Assembly (NCBI GenBank): GCA_947253615.1
Contig: CAMYAA010000012.1
Coordinates: forward strand, 1 to 10,300
Direction of reading: 5' to 3'
Source of the DNA: an uncultured Sutterellaceae bacterium
Lineage (GTDB): Bacteria; Pseudomonadota; Gammaproteobacteria; Burkholderiales; Burkholderiaceae_F
DNA: 10,300 bases
How positions within the stretch are numbered: the first letter of the stretch is position 1; each line of letters opens with the position of its first letter. Below the pieces are notes generated by a model. That model did not search any database. It saw only the letters and a list, made by a program, of their open reading frames with translations, and was not told where the DNA came from. The position numbers and the translations under genes were made by a program. Positions 1 to 7,213 of this stretch are shown piece by piece.

Positions 1-49
1 ATCTACACACTGCATATCGTCGGCAGCGTCAGATGTGTATAAGAGACAG
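1..49 (+). other. Synthetic Nextera i5 adapter (not natural DNA)
   Basis: Positions 1-8 are the end of the Illumina P5 arm, 9-16 (ACTGCATA) match the i5 index I remember as S506/N506, 17-30 are the Nextera read-1 tail and 31-49 (AGATGTGTATAAGAGACAG) are the 19-base Tn5 mosaic end. Natural sequence starts at 50. A GTG at 35 inside the mosaic end is in frame with the first gene and gives a false N-terminus reading MYKRQ. Confidence 0.98.
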
Positions 50-559
50 GTCTCCCCCATTCTCACGCAAATGAAAGTGGGCGAAACGGTGCTTTTAGAA
101 GGCGAAGCTCAAGGGAACCTCTTACCCTCGCGCATTCCTGGGGGTAAATCCCTTTGGTACATTGCGACAGGTGCGGGTTTAGCCCCCTTCTTATCGATCA
201 TCAAGACCAATCACGAAACGCATCAAGAGTCGCGTGAAGAAATCTTAGTGGTCGGGGCCCGATCCTTAAAAGAAGTGGAAGAACTCAAAGTCCTCGCGCG
301 TGAAGCGAGTCCCACGTGTCGCGTCTATGGAGCGACGACGCGTGAACCTTCTGAACTTCAAGGGCGTTTACCGCTCTTATTAACCGAAGGGACGTTAGAG
401 AACTTTGTCGGGACGACGTTTAATCCCGAAGACTCTCGCGTCATGCTTTGCGGCAACCCCGACTGTATGAAAGAGGCCCGTAAGATTTTCAAAACCCGTG
501 GGTTAGTCGCACCGCGTTTTGGTGCTCCCGGCCAGCTCTTGGTCGAAACCCTCTGGTAA
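50..559 (+). CDS. fpr: Ferredoxin--NADP+ reductase, 5'-truncated by the fragment end
   Basis: C-terminal 169 residues of a flavodoxin/ferredoxin-NADP+ reductase, which moves electrons between NADPH and ferredoxin or flavodoxin in the cytoplasm. Family members have about 250-260 residues, so roughly the first third, including the FAD-binding RxYS region, is missing because the library molecule ends here. Visible parts are the end of the FAD domain (KVGETVLL), the NADP-binding ATGAGLAP loop (native residues 39-46), a VVGARS strand-loop (about 67-72), the LCGNP motif (about 133-137) and a final Trp, as in E. coli Fpr. The frame is open from base 50 and the stop TAA is at 557-559. The apparent start at 35 is adapter and must not be used. 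A hairpin terminator follows at once, so this gene probably ends its own transcript. The family is clear; the exact electron partner is not. Confidence 0.9.
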   Translation, partial: VSPILTQMKVGETVLLEGEAQGNLLPSRIPGGKSLWYIATGAGLAPFLSIIKTNHETHQESREEILVVGARSLKEVEELKVLAREASPTCRVYGATTREPSELQGRLPLLLTEGTLENFVGTTFNPEDSRVMLCGNPDCMKEARKIFKTRGLVAPRFGAPGQLLVETLW

Positions 560-575
560 ACCCAAGGCGTTCCTC

Positions 576-608
576 GTAAGGCCCTGAGTACCCCCTCGGT
601 GGCCTTAC
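576..608 (+). terminator. Probable intrinsic terminator after fpr
   Basis: GTAAGGCC (576-583) pairs with GGCCTTAC (601-608). An inner stem CTGAG (584-588) with CTCGG (595-599) includes one G-U pair. The T-rich tail is weak and interrupted (TTTCC, then ATTTTT). The hairpin lies 17 bases after the fpr stop and 31 before the rnfB start. Confidence 0.5.
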
Positions 609-639
609 TTTCCACGATTTTTCCCCAAGTTAGTATTTC

Positions 640-1362
640 ATGTCCCCGTCCAAGCTGATTGATACCACTCCTGAGCATCGTTTATCGACGTTAACGCCGG
701 TCGAGCGTCAACTCGTCGAAAAAGTCGATGCCCTCTTACCGCAAACGCAATGTCGCCAGTGCGGTACGGATGGCTGTTTATCGTACGCCTGCGAGATCGT
801 GTGCGATGGTGCTCAACACAATCGTTGTGCCCCAGGAGGCGCTAAAGGCATTGAGCGTTTAAGCGCTTTACTGTCGCGTCCCAATCTTCCCCTCGATCCT
901 GAATACGGCACTGAAGTGCCCTTTGCTGTAGCGAAAATCAAAGCCGAGGCCTGTATTGGTTGCACGTGGTGCATTAAAGCGTGTCCCACGGACGCGATTG
1001 TTGGTGCGCCGAAGCACTTACATGCGGTACTCGCGGATCGCTGCACGGGCTGCGGGTTGTGCTTACCGGCGTGCCCTATGGACTGTATTGTTTGGGAAGA
1101 AACGGGCGAAAGCTGGGACGATGAAAAAGCCCAAGCCGCTCGTACGTTCTTCTATGAAACGCGTGAACGTCGTCATGCTTGGGAAGTGAAAGAAAACGAA
1201 CGCCTCAACCAATTGCGTCACCCCACGCTCACGAAGACCCCGACGCCTCAAACAAGCACTTCGAGTGAGGCCTCCTCGCCAACGAAGCCGTCCACCTCGG
1301 GCACGGCGCCCAAGAGTGCATTAATTGCGGCGATTATGAAAAAGGCCCGTCAAGGCGCCTAA
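640..1362 (+). CDS. rnfB: RnfB/RsxB-type iron-sulphur protein, soluble betaproteobacterial form
   Basis: A 240-residue cytoplasmic electron-transfer protein. Residues 38-63 form the RnfB-type [4Fe-4S] domain with C38, C41, C46 and C63 (C-x2-C-x4-C-x16-C). Residues 105-145 form a bacterial 2[4Fe-4S] ferredoxin with C105/C108/C111/C115 and C135/C138/C141/C145. A Ser/Thr/Pro-rich linker (about 198-225) leads to a short basic tail ending KKARQGA. The N-terminal membrane helix of E. coli RsxB is absent, as in other betaproteobacterial homologues, and no rnfA, C, D, G or E is present in the window. An in-frame TAG at 631-633 makes ATG 640 the first possible ATG; its ribosome binding site is poor. 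The stop overlaps the nth ribosome binding site, so the two are co-transcribed. The family call is firm. Whether it serves an Rnf complex or acts as a separate ferredoxin, perhaps supplying electrons for Nth or other Fe-S enzymes, is inference. Confidence 0.88.
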   Translation: MSPSKLIDTTPEHRLSTLTPVERQLVEKVDALLPQTQCRQCGTDGCLSYACEIVCDGAQHNRCAPGGAKGIERLSALLSRPNLPLDPEYGTEVPFAVAKIKAEACIGCTWCIKACPTDAIVGAPKHLHAVLADRCTGCGLCLPACPMDCIVWEETGESWDDEKAQAARTFFYETRERRHAWEVKENERLNQLRHPTLTKTPTPQTSTSSEASSPTKPSTSGTAPKSALIAAIMKKARQGA

Positions 1363-1366
1363 GGAG
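1361..1366 (+). promoter_or_regulatory. Ribosome binding site of nth
   Basis: AAGGAG overlaps the rnfB TAA stop (1360-1362) and lies nine bases before ATG 1376. This fixes the nth start and indicates translational coupling of the pair. Confidence 0.8.
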
Positions 1367-1375
1367 ACAGAATCC

Positions 1376-2059
1376 ATGGTCAAGAAAGCTGATCGTGAAG
1401 CGTTTATGGCCGCACTGGCCAAAGCGCATCCGAATCCTCAAAGTGAATTGAATTACACCACGCCATTTGAACTCTTAGTGGCGGTGGTACTCTCCGCCCA
1501 AGCCACGGACAAAGGTGTCAATATCGCAACGGCCAAACTCTTTCCAGTGGCTAACACGGCAAAAGCCATTGCGGCCTTAGGCGTTGAAGGGTTAGAACCC
1601 TACATTAAAACGATTGGTCTATATCGCAATAAAGCCAAAAACGTGATTGCCCTCTCGGAAATCCTTGATCGCGACTATAACGGCGAAGTCCCACAAGACT
1701 TTGACAAATTGGTGGCCCTCCCCGGGGTGGGTCGCAAGACCGCCAATGTGGTTTTAAATGTCGCCTTTGGTGAGCCGCGCATTGCCGTGGATACCCATAT
1801 TTTCCGTGTGTGCAATCGCACGAAGTTTGCACCGGGGAAAACACCCGACGAGGTGGAAGATAAGCTCTATAAGGTTGTCCCGAAAGCTTATCTGAAAGAA
1901 GCGCATCACTACATTTTGCTCCATGGACGCTACTGCTGCAAAGCTCGTCAGCCCGAATGCGAAAACTGCCCCGTGCAGCAATATTGCAACGCGCCCGAAA
2001 AGAAAAAGCGCTTAGCGGAATTCCAAGAGACCGTGCCGTTTCAAGTCGGCCAGTTATAG
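1376..2059 (+). CDS. nth: Endonuclease III (DNA glycosylase/AP lyase)
   Basis: A 227-residue base-excision repair enzyme that removes oxidised pyrimidines and cleaves the abasic site by beta-elimination. The helix-hairpin-helix LPGVGRKTANVVLN (115-128) carries the catalytic Lys121, and Asp139 in AVDTHIFRV is the partner carboxylate; these correspond to Lys120 and Asp138 in E. coli. The C-terminal [4Fe-4S] cluster pattern C188-x6-C195-x2-C198-x5-C204 is intact, with an extra Cys187 directly before the first ligand. The length is slightly above the 211 residues of E. coli Nth, through a short tail. The start is chosen by the AAGGAG site nine bases upstream. It is the second gene of an rnfB-nth operon, a common arrangement in Betaproteobacteria, and is followed by an intrinsic terminator. 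All key residues are present. Confidence 0.96.
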   Translation: MVKKADREAFMAALAKAHPNPQSELNYTTPFELLVAVVLSAQATDKGVNIATAKLFPVANTAKAIAALGVEGLEPYIKTIGLYRNKAKNVIALSEILDRDYNGEVPQDFDKLVALPGVGRKTANVVLNVAFGEPRIAVDTHIFRVCNRTKFAPGKTPDEVEDKLYKVVPKAYLKEAHHYILLHGRYCCKARQPECENCPVQQYCNAPEKKKRLAEFQETVPFQVGQL

Positions 2060-2178
2060 ACGCACCCTCATGGCATACTTCACAGCAAGGACAACAGGCA
2101 ATTTCTTTTGTCAATTCGTAGGGTCTGTACGGTTGTCATGATAGTCACCTGGAATTGCCTCGAGTCCATGCAATGAAA

Positions 2179-2223
2179 GTCAACCAAACCCCGGCCCATC
2201 GGTGTGTTTGCTTGGCTTTTTTT
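2179..2223 (+). terminator. Intrinsic terminator of the rnfB-nth operon
   Basis: GTCAA (2179-2183) and CAAAC (2185-2189) pair with GTTTG (2206-2210) and TTGGC (2212-2216), with one C/C mismatch and one G-U pair. The inner loop can form CCG/CGG. Seven Ts follow (2217-2223). It is 120 bases after the nth stop. Confidence 0.65.
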
Positions 2224-2502
2224 GCGATTACGATTTCCCCCCGTTTTGTAAAAGTGAGTCTCCCCATTTTTTAACCCTCGGGGACACGCCTCAATTCTCC
2301 ACTAATCCCCTCAGGGAGTGATCATCCTCCCGAGTGAGGTCCGAAAAAACCGCAGCGAAATTTCTGCTGTCTTCGACCTCAGGAAGGGGAAAACTTTCAA
2401 AATCCCCCTTCATCTAATAATCCTTCCCTAGTATTAACAACCTACTCGAACTGATTTAAAGAAATCAAACGTTCAAATCCCGTTAACGCAAAGGTTTTCT
2501 GC
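2224..2502. other. Gene-free region with a cluster of hairpins
   Basis: I see no credible gene between the nth terminator and the aminotransferase promoter. The stretch is instead rich in local dyads. Hairpin A pairs CTC+GGGAG (2310-2318) with CTCCC+GAG (2327-2334). Hairpin B pairs TGAGGT and CGAA (2335-2345) with TTCG and ACCTCA (2372-2381) and encloses CAGC/GCTG (2353-2356/2366-2369). Hairpin C pairs AAGGGGA (2384-2390) with a T, five Cs and TT (2403-2410). Further along, TGATTT-AAAG-AAATCA (2452-2467) is a small perfect stem-loop. The role is unknown; it could be an RNA leader or a small RNA. Confidence 0.4.
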
Positions 2503-2531
2503 TCTACAAAGACGAAGGCGATACGTAGAAT
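2503..2531 (+). promoter_or_regulatory. Candidate sigma-70 promoter for the aminotransferase gene
   Basis: TCTACA (2503-2508, 4 of 6 to TTGACA) is followed after exactly 17 bases by TAGAAT (2526-2531, 5 of 6 to TATAAT). The predicted start of transcription is near 2538, so the following terminator-like hairpin would form the very 5' end of the mRNA. The -35 and -10 boxes also form a TCTAC/GTAGA dyad. Confidence 0.45.
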
Positions 2532-2542
2532 AAATTTGAGGC

Positions 2543-2585
2543 CCACGCTTTTTCAACCAGTGAGCGTGGATGTTTTTATTTTTTA
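2543..2585 (+). terminator. Intrinsic terminator/attenuator in the aminotransferase leader
   Basis: CCACGCT (2543-2549) pairs perfectly with AGCGTGG (2563-2569), followed by a T-rich tail with runs of five and six Ts. The tail ends 21 bases before ATG 2607 and about eight before the ribosome binding site, leaving no room for a promoter between them. It therefore lies in the 5' untranslated region of the aminotransferase mRNA, which fits attenuation. It may also end a short upstream RNA. Confidence 0.7.
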
Positions 2586-2593
2586 TTCTCAAA

Positions 2594-2600
2594 AGAGGGA
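2594..2600 (+). promoter_or_regulatory. Ribosome binding site of the aminotransferase
   Basis: AGAGGGA lies six bases before ATG 2607 and supports this start, although the N-terminus is longer than usual for the family. Confidence 0.65.
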
Positions 2601-2606
2601 CCTACT

Positions 2607-3842
2607 ATGACCCAACGAGACGACTCCTGCCATAAGCGTTCTTGTACCAATTGTCCAGAACCCGTTTACAGCCAAGTTGGCGCAAAGAAGGGGGAAAACC
2701 CCATTTGTGAAATTTTGGCATTGGCAGCACGTCCTGAGGTCATTAGTTTTGGGGGTGGGCTTCCTAGCCCTGATGGCTTCCCCAGCGAAGAGATCCGTGC
2801 GGCGGCGGACTATGTCCTCCAACACGATGCCAAGCGTGCGCTCCAGTACTCGGCTGGCCAAGGGATGTTAGAGCTTCGTGAACAGATCGCGAAGTACGAA
2901 TCCGACCGTGGTGTTCCGACCACCCCTGACCAAGTCATGATTGTGTCCGGCTCCCAACAAGCGTTGGACTTAGTGGGCCGTGCCTTTATCGATCCGGGTT
3001 CCCGCATCTTGGTGGAATGCCCCACCTACTTAGGCGCTTTAGACGCCTTTAAGATGAGCAAGCCTGTGGTTGAACCGCTCCCGACCGACGCTAAGGGTTT
3101 GAATCCCTGTGAAATGACGGAATCTTGCCGTGGTGCTCGTTTTGCCTACGTCATGCCGACCTTCCAGAATCCGACCGGGTTAACGTTAGACCATGATCGT
3201 CGTTTGAAATTAGCGGAAAAAGCTCGTGAATACGATCTTTGGTTAATCGAAGACAATCCCTACAGTGAACTCTATTACGGTGAAGCGCCCTGCGCCTCGA
3301 TCCGTCAATATGCGCCAGAACGCACCTTGACCTTAGGGACGATGAGTAAGATTTTGGCGCCAGGCTTACGTTTGGGCTACATCGTTGCGCCAGCTCACGT
3401 GATCAAGACTCTCTTAGACTTGAAGATCTCCATGGACCTTCATACGAGCACGTACTCTCAGTTAGTGGCTGCTCGCCTCTTGAGCGAAGGGATCTTGAAA
3501 GAACACTTACCGAAGGTTCGTCAGATTTATGCCAACAAGGCCAAGGTCATGCTTGATTCCTTAGACAAGTTTATGCCCAAGCATGAAGAAGTCACCTGGA
3601 CGCGTCCGGACGGCGGCATGTTTATTTGGTTGAACTTGCCCAAGCACATCGACGCCACCGACTTGGTTCGTCGTGTGTTAGCCAGTGATGTTCCCGTTGG
3701 CTTTGTGCCAGGCGTTCACTTCTACGGGGCAGGTGCTGAAACCAATCATGCACGCTTCTCGTTCGTGACGGTACCGGAAGAAAAGATTGTTCGCGGTATT
3801 GAATCGATCGCGAAGGTCTTGAAGGAAATGCTCGCTGAATAA
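2607..3842 (+). CDS. PLP-dependent aminotransferase, fold type I (LysN/2-aminoadipate aminotransferase-like)
   Basis: A 411-residue cytoplasmic transaminase of the class I/II family, closest in appearance to the LysN/MocR-C group (COG1167 type). It moves an amino group between an amino acid and a 2-oxo acid; the substrate cannot be read from sequence. Visible PLP-site elements are the substrate loop FGGGLPSPDGFP (48-59), SGSQQALDL (114-122), Tyr141, QNPTG with Asn188, Asp216 and Tyr219 in EDNPY, the Schiff-base Lys248 in GTMSKILAPGLRLGY with Arg255, and the carboxylate-binding Arg383 near the C-terminus. The first about 20 residues are an unusual extension with Cys8, Cys13 and Cys16. Lysine is mostly AAG, unlike nth next door, which suggests good expression. 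It stands alone between a leader terminator and a strong 3' terminator. The family is certain; the reaction is open. Confidence 0.9.
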   Translation: MTQRDDSCHKRSCTNCPEPVYSQVGAKKGENPICEILALAARPEVISFGGGLPSPDGFPSEEIRAAADYVLQHDAKRALQYSAGQGMLELREQIAKYESDRGVPTTPDQVMIVSGSQQALDLVGRAFIDPGSRILVECPTYLGALDAFKMSKPVVEPLPTDAKGLNPCEMTESCRGARFAYVMPTFQNPTGLTLDHDRRLKLAEKAREYDLWLIEDNPYSELYYGEAPCASIRQYAPERTLTLGTMSKILAPGLRLGYIVAPAHVIKTLLDLKISMDLHTSTYSQLVAARLLSEGILKEHLPKVRQIYANKAKVMLDSLDKFMPKHEEVTWTRPDGGMFIWLNLPKHIDATDLVRRVLASDVPVGFVPGVHFYGAGAETNHARFSFVTVPEEKIVRGIESIAKVLKEMLAE

Positions 3843-3876
3843 CGCAGTTTTCAACTGAAAAACCAGCGAATCATTG

Positions 3877-3908
3877 AGGGGATGAGGTTACACTCATCCC
3901 CTTTTATT
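3877..3908 (+). terminator. Intrinsic terminator of the aminotransferase gene
   Basis: GGGGATGAG (3878-3886) pairs perfectly over nine bases with CTCATCCCC (3893-3901) around a six-base loop, followed by TTTTATT. It lies 35 bases after the stop. Apart from this and the next terminator, the 297 bases between the convergent genes show no coding potential that I can support. Confidence 0.88.
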
Positions 3909-4054
3909 GATGAATAAAACGGTTGAGAAAATAACCGATCAATCCTCCCTGGGGAACTGAGCATTGTCGTCAATAAGATCCCCTAAGCGACGTCGAGTCA
4001 AATCCTTCCCCATTAAACGAGACGGCTCTGATCACCTGCGTCCCTCCCTATAGA

Positions 4055-4089
4055 AAGGGGAGCGCTCAGTCTCACCAAGCACTCCCCTT
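4055..4089 (-). terminator. Possible terminator of the ttrBA-like operon
   Basis: AAGGGGAG (4055-4062) and CTCCCCTT (4082-4089) are a perfect eight-base dyad, 50 bases beyond the stop of the catalytic subunit. Read on the - strand the stem is followed by TTTCTATA, a weak T tail. Confidence 0.45.
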
Positions 4090-4139
4090 AAGCTCTTAGG
4101 AACCTCCTCGCGTAGAAGGTCCCTCGAACACTTTATCCG

Positions 4140-7100
4140 TTAGGCCACTTTTTCGACCTTCACGGGCACCCCATGACGTGCCGTCGAGCCAAAGACACGA
4201 TCACGATAAAGGCTAGCGCCCTTACGAGTCGGGTCAACGATATTGAAGGGATTGACTGCCATACCTCCAGCACGGGCCTTATCCCCCTTAATCACTTGAC
4301 CATCGACTTCCATCGTGGCCGCCCCAAACTGCGTGTGACCATACCCAGTTGGCACCACGACCGTGCCCTGAGCAACCGTATCGTCGGCCTGTAACGGCCC
4401 TTCGATAAAGGTATTGCGAGGGGTGACCACACGAACCTTATCCCCCGTCTTTAAGCCGAGCGCTTGAGCATCACGCACATTCATTTGAACGAAGTTATGC
4501 TTTTCAATCGCCGTCACGCGCGGTAAGACTGCCGAGTATGGGCTACGCAAATGGGACTTAAACGTCGTGAACACGAACGGATAATCTTTTTCCGAATAGT
4601 GATCACGCACAGCGGAGCCGTCCCAGAAGCGATCCACATCGCAGATCGGTTGACCGTCCCAACATTCACCAGTGTAAGAGTCCTTCGTACGCGCTAACGT
4701 TTGGTTATAGAGCTGGAACTCCGTATCCATACGCAAGTCTTCAACGAAGAAATCACCGTCGTAACGCGTTTCCATCGTTTCAAAACGCCCACCACGCGTC
4801 AACATATACATCGTGGAGGCAAACGATTCAGGCGTTAGACGCGATTTAAAGAGCGGTGCGACGCGATCCACGCTCGTGAAGCGTACGTCAGCCTTCGTAG
4901 GCGCTGGTAACTTGTCACCCGAGAGCGCCGCGTTAGCAAAGAGCGGCACATACAGATCTTCAGGAACATCCAAACGACGCCATTGGCCCTTCGCGTCCTT
5001 AAAGGCCTTTTCACCAAACCCTGCTAACCCTAAGGCTTTGCTCACGTCGATAATGAATTGTTCCATCGAGACGTGTTGGCCCTTCTTGTTTTTCACCGTA
5101 CGGGGTTCGACGACAGGAACGCAAGCGACGGACCCAACGAGTTCACTCCCCCACATACGGCAGAGCATCCACTGTTCGTACTGAAGTAAGTCAGGCACGA
5201 TATAGTCCGCATACACGTTCGTTTCATTGATATACGGATCGATCCCGATAATGAGACCCAGCTGTTTGGGATCCACGACGGAAGCCTTCACTTGGCTTTC
5301 TAACCCAGCACAGTTATAGAACGGATTGGTCGACCAATTAATCCAAGCCTTGAATTGGAACGGATTGGCATTGGCATGAGCCACCAACATTTCCCCGGAG
5401 TTTTCCTGAACGATGGTGCTATTCCACGGTTCATTGGACGGATACGGATTTTGACCTGCAGCGACTTTCTTCTTGTATTCGTCACTTTCTTCATAGTTAC
5501 CCGAGCGTTCTGCAGGGAAACCTACAGGTTCTGTCTTTTCAAACTCATTGAGTTTAAAGAGTGGACCATCCCAAATTTCATAGATCGCATCAAGACCGCA
5601 GCCACCCATATGGAACATGCCGCCCTTCGCGTTGTGCGCGCCTACCATGGTCCCTAAAAGAATCATGGTATAGCCAAAGATCCCACCGTCCGTCGCATTG
5701 CAAGCCGTATTGGTTTCGATGGAAACCTTACGACCGTGCGAAGTGAATTCCTTCGCAAGCGACTCAATCTTTTCAGGAGCAATCCCAGAGCGTTTTGCAT
5801 AGGCGCTCAAGGGCTTTTCGTTCACGCGACGACGGAGCAATTCCATGGCCGTGACGACATGAACCGTCTTACCGTTAGATAAAACCACGTCCCCATCAAA
5901 GAAGAGTTCAGCGTCGCCGTTGGCCTTTGCAGCATTGGCTAACGCATGATGCGCCTTACTGATCACGACCTTTTCTTCGGCCGCCCCTAAGCCCGCAGCC
6001 TCTGCCGTTAAGAACTGCGTATTTAAGGGGTGCGTCGGATCTTTCACGACCAAATGCGTGGCGTTGGTGTAATTGACTTCACCCTTTTTCTGAGCGACGG
6101 CTTGGTTAGGACTTGACAAATACGCTTCATTATAACGCTTTTCATTAATGATCGTTTGAAGCATCCCAAAGAGTAATGCTGTGTCGCCACCGGCCTTAAT
6201 CGGGATCCATTCCGCAACGTCACTCGAAGCCTGAGGCGTCACCGAGCGTAAGATCGGATCGACCACCACGTACTTAAAGTTTTGACGAGTACGAGCATTG
6301 GCCAAACGACGTGAGCCTGAATTTAAACCCACACCACTCAACCCTGGAGTCGTGCCAATAAAGATCGCAAATTCACAATGATCGTAGTCCGTTGCAGGCA
6401 GTGCCCCTTCGTCCACGGCATCAAAGCACCCCATGGCGCAGCCCGCTACTTGTTGGTGACCACAGTATGAGTCTTTGCAACCAACGTTAGGCGTCCCCCA
6501 AGCGTCCTTAATAAAGCGACTCATCAAATCCGTGCGAATGCCTTGTTCGGACGAGGTGCCTACAAAGAGTTGATTGCGTCCTGGGCCAAAATCGGGATAA
6601 AGGGGATTGGCGGGGTCTTTCTTGTTATAGATCGCGCGCAAACCGTCCACATGACCTTCACCAAACAAATCACCGCCTTCGATGACTTCCGCCAAAAGGG
6701 TTTCGTACGAAATGCTCTTCCAACGATTTTCACCACGCTTACCCACACGCTTTAGGCACGTCGTGACGCGATGTTTATCTTTAAAGGCATCAATAACCGC
6801 ATTACCACGCCCGCAAAGGGTGGCACGCTTATCCATACCGCCGCGTTCATAGAGCGCATTAATGACGGCTTGTGGAGCCATGTCGGTACTCACGGGAATG
6901 CCAGCACCATTCGTGAGGGCATAAGGATTCCCGGCGACACGCACCACGGTATCCGTTTTGTTATCGATCCAAACACGCGCCCCGCATACGTTAAAGCACC
7001 CGTAGCACTTGGAGAAAGCAAAGCGCAAATCTGGGTTCGGAACTCGTTCACCCTTTTCATTCAAAATGAATTCGGGAGGGACGGCCCCTGGACTTAAATG

Positions 7101-7211
7101 ACTCATGTCCGAGGTGTGTTTCGTTTTCGGGGTCGATTCGGCCGCGTTTGCCGACGTGACCGTCCCGGCCATGCCTAACGTGGCTAATTGAATTACTTTG
7201 CGTCGTTCCAT
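4140..7211 (-). CDS. ttrA: Tat-exported molybdopterin oxidoreductase, tetrathionate reductase subunit A-like
   Basis: Large catalytic subunit of the DMSO-reductase superfamily, 1023 residues from ATG 7211, nearly the length of Salmonella TtrA. It begins with a twin-arginine signal (MERRKVIQLATLGMAG, cleavage probably near residue 24), so it works in the periplasm. C69, C72, C76 and C133 bind the N-terminal [4Fe-4S] cluster. Cys250 in DSYCGHQ is the likely molybdenum ligand by comparison with TtrA as I recall it. TtrA-like stretches are EGGDLFGEGHVDGLRAI (178-194), NATHLVV, TSHGRK and a GYGHTQFGA segment in the C-terminal cofactor-binding domain. The start follows the ttrB stop by two bases; an in-frame TTG at 7226 is less likely. 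Tetrathionate is the best guess for substrate. Related TtrA/ArrA-type enzymes use other oxyanions, and extra cysteines surround the active site here. Confidence 0.82.
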   Translation of the reverse strand: MERRKVIQLATLGMAGTVTSANAAESTPKTKHTSDMSHLSPGAVPPEFILNEKGERVPNPDLRFAFSKCYGCFNVCGARVWIDNKTDTVVRVAGNPYALTNGAGIPVSTDMAPQAVINALYERGGMDKRATLCGRGNAVIDAFKDKHRVTTCLKRVGKRGENRWKSISYETLLAEVIEGGDLFGEGHVDGLRAIYNKKDPANPLYPDFGPGRNQLFVGTSSEQGIRTDLMSRFIKDAWGTPNVGCKDSYCGHQQVAGCAMGCFDAVDEGALPATDYDHCEFAIFIGTTPGLSGVGLNSGSRRLANARTRQNFKYVVVDPILRSVTPQASSDVAEWIPIKAGGDTALLFGMLQTIINEKRYNEAYLSSPNQAVAQKKGEVNYTNATHLVVKDPTHPLNTQFLTAEAAGLGAAEEKVVISKAHHALANAAKANGDAELFFDGDVVLSNGKTVHVVTAMELLRRRVNEKPLSAYAKRSGIAPEKIESLAKEFTSHGRKVSIETNTACNATDGGIFGYTMILLGTMVGAHNAKGGMFHMGGCGLDAIYEIWDGPLFKLNEFEKTEPVGFPAERSGNYEESDEYKKKVAAGQNPYPSNEPWNSTIVQENSGEMLVAHANANPFQFKAWINWSTNPFYNCAGLESQVKASVVDPKQLGLIIGIDPYINETNVYADYIVPDLLQYEQWMLCRMWGSELVGSVACVPVVEPRTVKNKKGQHVSMEQFIIDVSKALGLAGFGEKAFKDAKGQWRRLDVPEDLYVPLFANAALSGDKLPAPTKADVRFTSVDRVAPLFKSRLTPESFASTMYMLTRGGRFETMETRYDGDFFVEDLRMDTEFQLYNQTLARTKDSYTGECWDGQPICDVDRFWDGSAVRDHYSEKDYPFVFTTFKSHLRSPYSAVLPRVTAIEKHNFVQMNVRDAQALGLKTGDKVRVVTPRNTFIEGPLQADDTVAQGTVVVPTGYGHTQFGAATMEVDGQVIKGDKARAGGMAVNPFNIVDPTRKGASLYRDRVFGSTARHGVPVKVEKVA

Positions 7212-7213
7212 GA

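Noticed and set aside
35-49. GTG at 35 and the matching one at 10271 as start codons
   Set aside because: Both lie inside the adapter. The real starts of these two genes are outside the fragment.
1605-2114. Long antisense reading frame over nth with a TTG start
   Set aside because: It overlaps a gene with every catalytic residue intact, and its codon and amino acid make-up is that of a shadow frame. Only its first part, outside nth, is noted as a weak curiosity.
2468-2482. GTTCAAATCC as the T-loop of a tRNA
   Set aside because: The flanking bases do not form a five-pair T stem, and no acceptor or anticodon arm is present.
4813-5657. Several 60-120 residue frames on the + strand opposite the molybdoenzyme gene
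   Set aside because: They are shadows of a continuous, fully motif-supported gene and have no family resemblance of their own.
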